Below are positions 4,607 to 9,258 of a stretch of 9,258 nucleotides of DNA, piece by piece. Within the stretch, counting starts at the first letter, position 1. Each line of letters opens with the position of its first letter. The notes under the pieces are model-generated. The model was not told the DNA's origin. It searched no databases and worked only from the letters and a program-made list of their open reading frames with translations. Origin of the DNA: Bacteroidales bacterium (GTDB taxonomy: Bacteria; Bacteroidota; Bacteroidia; Bacteroidales; UBA7960); the NCBI GenBank assembly GCA_007120675.1, contig SKNE01000082.1, forward strand, positions 1 through 9,258. Reading direction: 5' to 3'. A program made the translations under genes and the position numbers.

Positions 4607-7066
4607 ATGACCGGAATGTTTGATAAGGATTTTTTAATCAGCGACGATCAGCCAGATGCCGACACGGAATTCATCCCCTTGTTGTCGGCGGAAGAAGAAC
4701 AACAGATGGCCATGGAAGACCTGCCCGAAGAGCTGGCCATCCTGGCGCTTAAAAACAATGTTCTCTTTCCTGGTGTGGTCATTCCCATCACGGTCAGCCG
4801 TGATAAATCCATCAAGTTGGTGCGTGAAGTATACAAAAAATCGCGCATTGTGGGGGTCGTGTCTCAAAAGGACGCCTCTGTCGAAGAGCCGGGTTTCGAT
4901 GATTTAAACAGGATCGGGACCGCTGCCCTCATTGTGAAGGTGCTGCAGATGCCGGACGGTAATACCACGGTGATCATCCAGGGGAAAAAACGCATTGAAC
5001 TGCAAGAGCTTACCAGCATAGATCCCTATTTTATAGCCAGGGTCACTTCCTACGAAACCGGTGATCAGGCCCGGACGGACAACGAATTCAATGCCTTGAT
5101 ATCCACCATCAAGGATATGGCCATCCAGATTGTGAAGCTCTCTCCCAACGTGCCCAGCGAGGCTGCCTTCGCATTAAAAAACATTGAGAGCCCGTTTTTC
5201 CTGGTGAATTTTATCTCTTCCAATCTGAACATCGAGGTCAAAGACAAACAGAAACTGCTGGAGATCCCTGACCTTGAGGAACGCGCCAATTTGGTGCTGA
5301 CCCATTTGAAGCGGGAGCTGCAGGTTGTGGAGCTAAAGAACCAGATTCAGTCCAAGGTCAAGGTAGACATTGACAAGCAGCAGCGCGACTATATCCTGGG
5401 CCAGCAGCTGAAGACCATCCAGGAGGAGCTGGGGGGCAACCCGCAGGAACAGCAGATCAGCGAACTAAAAGAACGGGCGGCAAAGAAGAAATGGTCGATG
5501 CAGGTGGAAGAGGTGTTTGCCAAGGAGCTGGGCAGGTTGCAACGGATGAACCCTGCGGCCATGGAGTACACTGTCCACATGAACTATCTGGAAACACTGG
5601 TGGAGCTGCCGTGGAATGAATATACGCCCGACAATTTTGACCTGGATAAAGCGCAACGTATCCTTGACCGTGATCACTACGGACTGGAGAAAATCAAGGA
5701 CCGCATCATCGAGTACCTGGCCGTGCTGAAGCTTAAGGGCGACATGAAGTCTCCCATCCTCTGCTTTGTCGGTCCGCCCGGAGTGGGAAAGACTTCCCTG
5801 GGCCGCTCCATTGCGCGCGCTATCGGACGAAAATACATCCGAATGTCGTTGGGTGGACTGCGCGATGAGGCTGAAATAAGGGGCCACCGCAAAACCTATG
5901 TGGGCGCCATGCCGGGGCGCATTATCCAGAACCTGAAAAAAGCTGGTTCATCAAACCCCGTATTTGTGCTGGATGAGGTGGACAAGGTTGGCTACAAGAC
6001 CTTCAGTGGGGATCCTTCCTCGGCGTTGCTGGAGGTGCTTGATCCAGAGCAAAATAACAGTTTTTATGATAATTACCTGGAGGTTGAATACGACCTGTCC
6101 AATATCATGTTCATCGCCACTGCCAACACCCTGGCTGGACTACAGCCTGCCCTGCGTGACCGGATGGAGGTGATCGACCTCAGCGGCTACATCGTGGAAG
6201 AGAAGCAGGAGATTGCACGCCGGCATCTGATCCCCAAACAGATGAAGGCCCACGGCCTGAAAAAGGGCCAACTGAAACTGGGGAAACGGGTATTGGAGAG
6301 GATCATAGAGGATTACACAAGGGAGTCGGGTGTCCGCAGCCTGGAAAAAACCATTGCCAAGGTAGCCCGGGCCAGGGCACGGGATATTGTGCTGGAAAAG
6401 AAGATCGATCCAGCCATCACCCGGGATGACCTGCGCACCATCCTGGGTGCACCCCGGTTCAGCAGGGACCAGTCCCTGTTGAAAGATATCGCTGGTGTGA
6501 TGACGGGTCTGGCGTGGACCTATTCGGGAGGGGAGGTGCTCTTTGTGGAAGTAAGCCTGAGTAAAGGCAAAGGGCGGCTTAGCCTCACGGGTAACCTGGG
6601 CGAGGTGATGAAGGAATCGGCCACACTGGCCTTTGAGTATCTGAAAGCCCGTGCCGGTGACCTGGGTATTGACCCCAGGACCTTTCAGCAATACAATGTG
6701 CACATGCACGTGCCTGAAGGGGCCACCCCAAAGGATGGGCCCTCTGCGGGCATCACCATGTTTGCTGCCATGGCCTCTGCCTTTACCCAACGAAAGGTCA
6801 AACCAGGTGTGGCCATGACGGGGGAGATCACCCTTCGGGGCAAGGTGCTGCCGGTGGGCGGGATCAAAGAAAAAATCCTTGCGGCCAAACGGGCCGGGAT
6901 GCACACCATCGTCCTATCGGAAGAAAACAGGAAGAATGTGGAGGAAATCAACGAGATATATTTGAAAGGCCTTGAATTTAAGTATATTAAAGAGATGATA
7001 GAGTTGGTTGACCTTTGCATGCTGGACCAAAAAGCGAAAAATGCCATGACCTTTGACCTGAAATGA
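4607..7066 (+). CDS. lon: ATP-dependent protease Lon (LonA type)
   Basis: This 819-aa protein assembles as a cytoplasmic hexameric AAA+ protease that degrades misfolded and regulatory proteins. Domains in order: an acidic N-tail (1-40), the LON substrate-binding domain from ELAILALKNNVLFPG (about 43-240), a helical region, the AAA+ module with Walker A GPPGVGKTS (G389-S397, K395) and Walker B VFVLDEVDKV (D456, E457), an arginine-finger type LRDRMEVIDL near 516-525, and the C-terminal protease. The catalytic dyad is Ser713 in KDGPSAG and Lys756 in GGIKEKI; their 43-residue spacing equals that of E. coli S679/K722. All key residues are present. E. coli Lon has 784 residues; the extra length is largely N-terminal. 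ATG 4607 is used, with ATG 4616 (Met4) equally possible; neither has a Shine-Dalgarno. It has terminators on both sides, so it is probably transcribed alone. Confidence 0.97.
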   Translation: MTGMFDKDFLISDDQPDADTEFIPLLSAEEEQQMAMEDLPEELAILALKNNVLFPGVVIPITVSRDKSIKLVREVYKKSRIVGVVSQKDASVEEPGFDDLNRIGTAALIVKVLQMPDGNTTVIIQGKKRIELQELTSIDPYFIARVTSYETGDQARTDNEFNALISTIKDMAIQIVKLSPNVPSEAAFALKNIESPFFLVNFISSNLNIEVKDKQKLLEIPDLEERANLVLTHLKRELQVVELKNQIQSKVKVDIDKQQRDYILGQQLKTIQEELGGNPQEQQISELKERAAKKKWSMQVEEVFAKELGRLQRMNPAAMEYTVHMNYLETLVELPWNEYTPDNFDLDKAQRILDRDHYGLEKIKDRIIEYLAVLKLKGDMKSPILCFVGPPGVGKTSLGRSIARAIGRKYIRMSLGGLRDEAEIRGHRKTYVGAMPGRIIQNLKKAGSSNPVFVLDEVDKVGYKTFSGDPSSALLEVLDPEQNNSFYDNYLEVEYDLSNIMFIATANTLAGLQPALRDRMEVIDLSGYIVEEKQEIARRHLIPKQMKAHGLKKGQLKLGKRVLERIIEDYTRESGVRSLEKTIAKVARARARDIVLEKKIDPAITRDDLRTILGAPRFSRDQSLLKDIAGVMTGLAWTYSGGEVLFVEVSLSKGKGRLSLTGNLGEVMKESATLAFEYLKARAGDLGIDPRTFQQYNVHMHVPEGATPKDGPSAGITMFAAMASAFTQRKVKPGVAMTGEITLRGKVLPVGGIKEKILAAKRAGMHTIVLSEENRKNVEEINEIYLKGLEFKYIKEMIELVDLCMLDQKAKNAMTFDLK

Positions 7067-7068
7067 TC

Positions 7069-7104
7069 ATCGGCAACAGGCTTATTTGCTGATTCATAGT
7101 TTTC
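7069..7104 (+). terminator. Probable terminator after lon
   Basis: ATCGGCAA (7069-7076) pairs with TTGCTGAT (7086-7093) with one G-T wobble, around a 9-nt loop. TGA of the lon stop (7064-7066) can pair with TCA (7094-7096) beyond a 2-nt bulge. A T-rich stretch (TAGTTTTCTCTTTC) follows. The run is broken by C residues, so efficiency may be moderate. The T-rich stretch overlaps the expected -33 region of the rpsA promoter. Confidence 0.5.
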
Positions 7105-7130
7105 TCTTTCAGATTTTTTTTCTACTTTTG
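7100..7130 (+). promoter_or_regulatory. Bacteroidetes-type promoter for rpsA
   Basis: TACTTTTG (7123-7130) matches the -7 consensus TAnnTTTG exactly. The -33 position has TTTTC (7100-7104) rather than TTTG, so this element is degenerate. Transcription should start near 7135-7137, giving a leader of about 108 nt. The downstream edge TTTTGCAGTCC is identical to that of the L31 promoter. Confidence 0.72.
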
Positions 7131-7134
7131 CAGT

Positions 7135-7243
7135 CCCGTTTGCGGGCCCTGAAATTTTATTGTTTAACCCGGCCGGCCAGTGTTCCCCCAGCAGATGATC
7201 CTTATGGGATACCGGTATCAGGCCACAGCAGGAATTATTTTTG
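7135..7243 (+). promoter_or_regulatory. rpsA leader region
   Basis: The predicted 5' UTR begins with a small hairpin, CCCG (7135-7138) with CGGG (7143-7146) around TTTG. It also holds GGCCGGCC (7171-7178) and a perfect 12-bp palindrome GATACCGGTATC (7208-7219), 24 nt before the ATG. There is no Shine-Dalgarno; TTATTTTTG precedes the start. S1 autoregulates its own translation in E. coli, but whether this leader does the same is unknown. Confidence 0.4.
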
Positions 7244-9258
7244 ATGTCAGAAGAAGAAAAACAGTCCGGTACGCCGGAACAGCAACCGGTTGTAAGGACC
7301 ACAGACCAGGCCGAGGGGCCTAAAGCCGACACCGAAGAGGTAAAGATCGAAGATCCGCAGAAGCCCATAGGCAGCGGTGATCTTCCCTACGAGGAGGAAG
7401 AAAAACCTTTTCAGGAGCAGATCCCGGGAGAGTTTGACTGGGATGCAGTGGACAAAAAGCAGGAGCTCTATACGCCGTCGGAACGTAAGCGCATGGAGAG
7501 CCTGTACGAGGAGACCCTTAAGTCCATCGGCGAAGGGGAGGTGATCGACGGCACCGTCGTTTCACTGAACACCCGTGAAATTGTCGTGAATATTGGCTTT
7601 AAGTCGGACGGTGTCATAGCCGCAGCCGAGCTCCGTTACAATCCGGACCTGAAGGTGGGTGACACCATTGAGGTCTACGTGGAAAGCCAGGAAGACAGTA
7701 CCGGACAACTGGTGCTTTCACACAAGAAAGCGCGCACACTTCGTTCCTGGGAGCGCATCAACAAAGCAAAAGAAAATGACGAGATCATCCAGGGATTTGT
7801 TAAGTGCCGTACCAAGGGCGGACTCATCGTGGATGTATTCGGCATTGAAGCTTTCTTACCAGGTTCACAGATTGACGTTAAACCCATCCGTGACTACGAT
7901 ATTTATGTCGGCAAGACGATGGATTTCAAAGTGGTAAAGATCAATCACGAATACAAGAACGTGGTTGTCTCCCACAAAGCACTCATTGAAGCTGAGCTGG
8001 AGATCCAGAAGGCCGAGATCATTGCCAAGCTGGAGAAAGGCCAGATACTTGAGGGCACGGTGAAGAACATCACCTCCTATGGGGTCTTTGTTGACCTTGG
8101 TGGTGTGGACGGACTGGTGCACATCACAGACCTTTCGTGGGGCCGCATTAATCATCCGGAAGAGATCGTCAAGCTGGATGAGAAAATCAATGTGGTGATC
8201 CTGGACTTCGATGAAAATAAAAAACGCATTGCATTGGGTCTGAAACAGCTCACCCCCCATCCGTGGGATTCGCTGGATCCAAACCTGAAGGTGGGTGACA
8301 AGGTGAAAGGCAGGGTGGTCGTGATCGCCGACTACGGTGCATTCATAGAAATTGCCTCCGGCGTGGAAGGCCTGATCCACGTTTCTGAGATGTCGTGGTC
8401 ACAGCACCTTCGCACGGCACAGGACTTCCTGAAAGTGGGCGATGAGGTGGAAGCGGTCATTCTGACCCTTGACCGGGAAGATCGCAAGATGTCGCTGGGC
8501 ATCAAACAGCTGATCCCCGATCCGTGGGAAGACATTCACGAAAAATATGCAGTGGGCTCCAAAACCACCGCCACAGTGCGTAACTTCACCAACTTCGGCA
8601 TCTTTGTGGAGCTTGAAGAGGGTGTGGACGGATTGATTCACATCAGCGACCTTTCGTGGAGCAAGAAGATCAAGCACCCGGCTGAGTTTACCAAGATCGG
8701 TGAGAGCATCGAAGTGGTTGTTCTGGACGTGGATAAGGAGAACCGCCGCCTGAGCCTGGGTCACAAACAATTGGAAGAGAACCCATGGGACGTGTTCGAA
8801 TCGGTATTCACCATTGATTCGGTGCACCAGGGCACCATTGTTGGCACTTCCGATAAGGGCGTGATTGTCTCCCTGCCTTATGGCGTGGAAGGGTTCGCTC
8901 CCACCAGGCACATTGTGAAGGAAGATGGTTCTGCCGCCAAGATGGACGAGACACTGGACTTCAAAGTGATCGAGTTCAACAAGGAGAGCAAGAAGATCGT
9001 GGTGTCGCACACCAAGGTATTCCAGGATGTGAAATATGCTGAACGTGCTACGGAAGCTGCTGAGCGCAAGACCCGTGAGAAGGCAACCAAGAAGGCTGTG
9101 AAGAAGATGAAGGACAGCCTGGAGAAAACAACCCTTGGTGACCTGGATGTACTGGCCAACCTCAAGTCTGAAATTGAAAAGACTGAGCAGGTTGCTCGCA
9201 CGGCCAAAAAGGAAGAAGCCATCAAGAAGCTTGAAGCCAAGGCGGCTGAAGAGAAGAA
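7244..9258 (+). CDS. rpsA: 30S ribosomal protein S1 (3' partial)
   Basis: 671 codons are visible with no stop, so the gene continues past the window. S1 binds mRNA on the 30S subunit and helps start translation. Six S1 (OB-fold) domains can be followed, at about residues 97-165, 179-247, 264-334, 349-421, 436-508 and 523-595. Domains 3-5 carry the typical blocks GxVKNITSYGVFVDLGG, DYGAFIEI and NFTNFGIFVEL, each followed by GLxHIxDLSW or a close variant. A Lys/Ala/Glu-rich tail follows from about 596, including EKTTLGDLDVLANLKSEIE, which I recall from Bacteroides S1; the end should be near. The first 63 residues are a very acidic, low-complexity extension before the conserved FDWD, longer than the Bacteroides version I remember. 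ATG 7244 is the only ATG in frame after the stop at 7196. The gene has its own promoter. Confidence 0.95.
   Translation, partial: MSEEEKQSGTPEQQPVVRTTDQAEGPKADTEEVKIEDPQKPIGSGDLPYEEEEKPFQEQIPGEFDWDAVDKKQELYTPSERKRMESLYEETLKSIGEGEVIDGTVVSLNTREIVVNIGFKSDGVIAAAELRYNPDLKVGDTIEVYVESQEDSTGQLVLSHKKARTLRSWERINKAKENDEIIQGFVKCRTKGGLIVDVFGIEAFLPGSQIDVKPIRDYDIYVGKTMDFKVVKINHEYKNVVVSHKALIEAELEIQKAEIIAKLEKGQILEGTVKNITSYGVFVDLGGVDGLVHITDLSWGRINHPEEIVKLDEKINVVILDFDENKKRIALGLKQLTPHPWDSLDPNLKVGDKVKGRVVVIADYGAFIEIASGVEGLIHVSEMSWSQHLRTAQDFLKVGDEVEAVILTLDREDRKMSLGIKQLIPDPWEDIHEKYAVGSKTTATVRNFTNFGIFVELEEGVDGLIHISDLSWSKKIKHPAEFTKIGESIEVVVLDVDKENRRLSLGHKQLEENPWDVFESVFTIDSVHQGTIVGTSDKGVIVSLPYGVEGFAPTRHIVKEDGSAAKMDETLDFKVIEFNKESKKIVVSHTKVFQDVKYAERATEAAERKTREKATKKAVKKMKDSLEKTTLGDLDVLANLKSEIEKTEQVARTAKKEEAIKKLEAKAAEEK

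Noticed and set aside
6140..6904. 254-aa minus-strand open frame inside lon
   Set aside because: It is antisense to the conserved AAA+ and protease regions of lon and is best explained as a shadow of GC-rich codons.
7865..9240. Several minus-strand open frames of 67-203 aa over rpsA
   Set aside because: They mirror the repeated S1 domains, which gives long antisense frames by composition.
7244..9258. Repeated DNA segments within rpsA as a possible repeat array
   Set aside because: The similarity comes from the six S1 protein domains, not from a nucleotide repeat or CRISPR.

Overview
The window looks like ordinary housekeeping sequence from a Bacteroidetes (probably Bacteroidales) chromosome with moderately high GC. 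Three things point there. The visible ribosomal protein S1 closely matches, from memory, the Bacteroides S1 type. Two promoters carry the Bacteroidetes -7 motif TAnnTTTG. The start codons mostly lack Shine-Dalgarno sequences. Every gene is on the + strand. I see no mobile element, CRISPR array, tRNA or rRNA gene, or toxin/defence system.

Positions 1-2598 hold a serine-biosynthesis cluster: the last 29 codons of serC (phosphoserine aminotransferase), serA (a short, ACT-less phosphoglycerate dehydrogenase of the type with Lys in place of the catalytic His), and a DUF1015 protein with a DGHHR motif that fits the ParB/Srx GxxRxxA signature. The two spacers in this cluster (210 and 131 nt) are rich in strong inverted repeats and may be distantly related to each other.

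Positions 2599-3052 are a compact single-gene unit for type B ribosomal protein L31: a Bacteroidetes promoter, a leader of about 85 nt with a 13-bp hairpin, the gene, and a textbook intrinsic terminator. Positions 3121-4414 hold the Bacteroidetes GlmU-like protein (divergent N-terminal domain plus left-handed beta-helix) and a second good terminator.

Positions 4607-7066 encode the ATP-dependent protease Lon with intact ATPase and Ser-Lys protease motifs, ending in a terminator-like hairpin. Positions 7123-9258 hold a promoter, a leader of about 110 nt and rpsA (ribosomal protein S1, six S1 domains), which is still open at the window edge.

The L31 and rpsA promoters share the 11-mer TTTTGCAGTCC, which suggests common control of the two translation genes. 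The best leads are the DUF1015 protein as a candidate serine/phosphoserine enzyme, the structured spacers of the ser cluster, and the L31 leader hairpin. I found no clear evidence of a wholly new multi-gene system.
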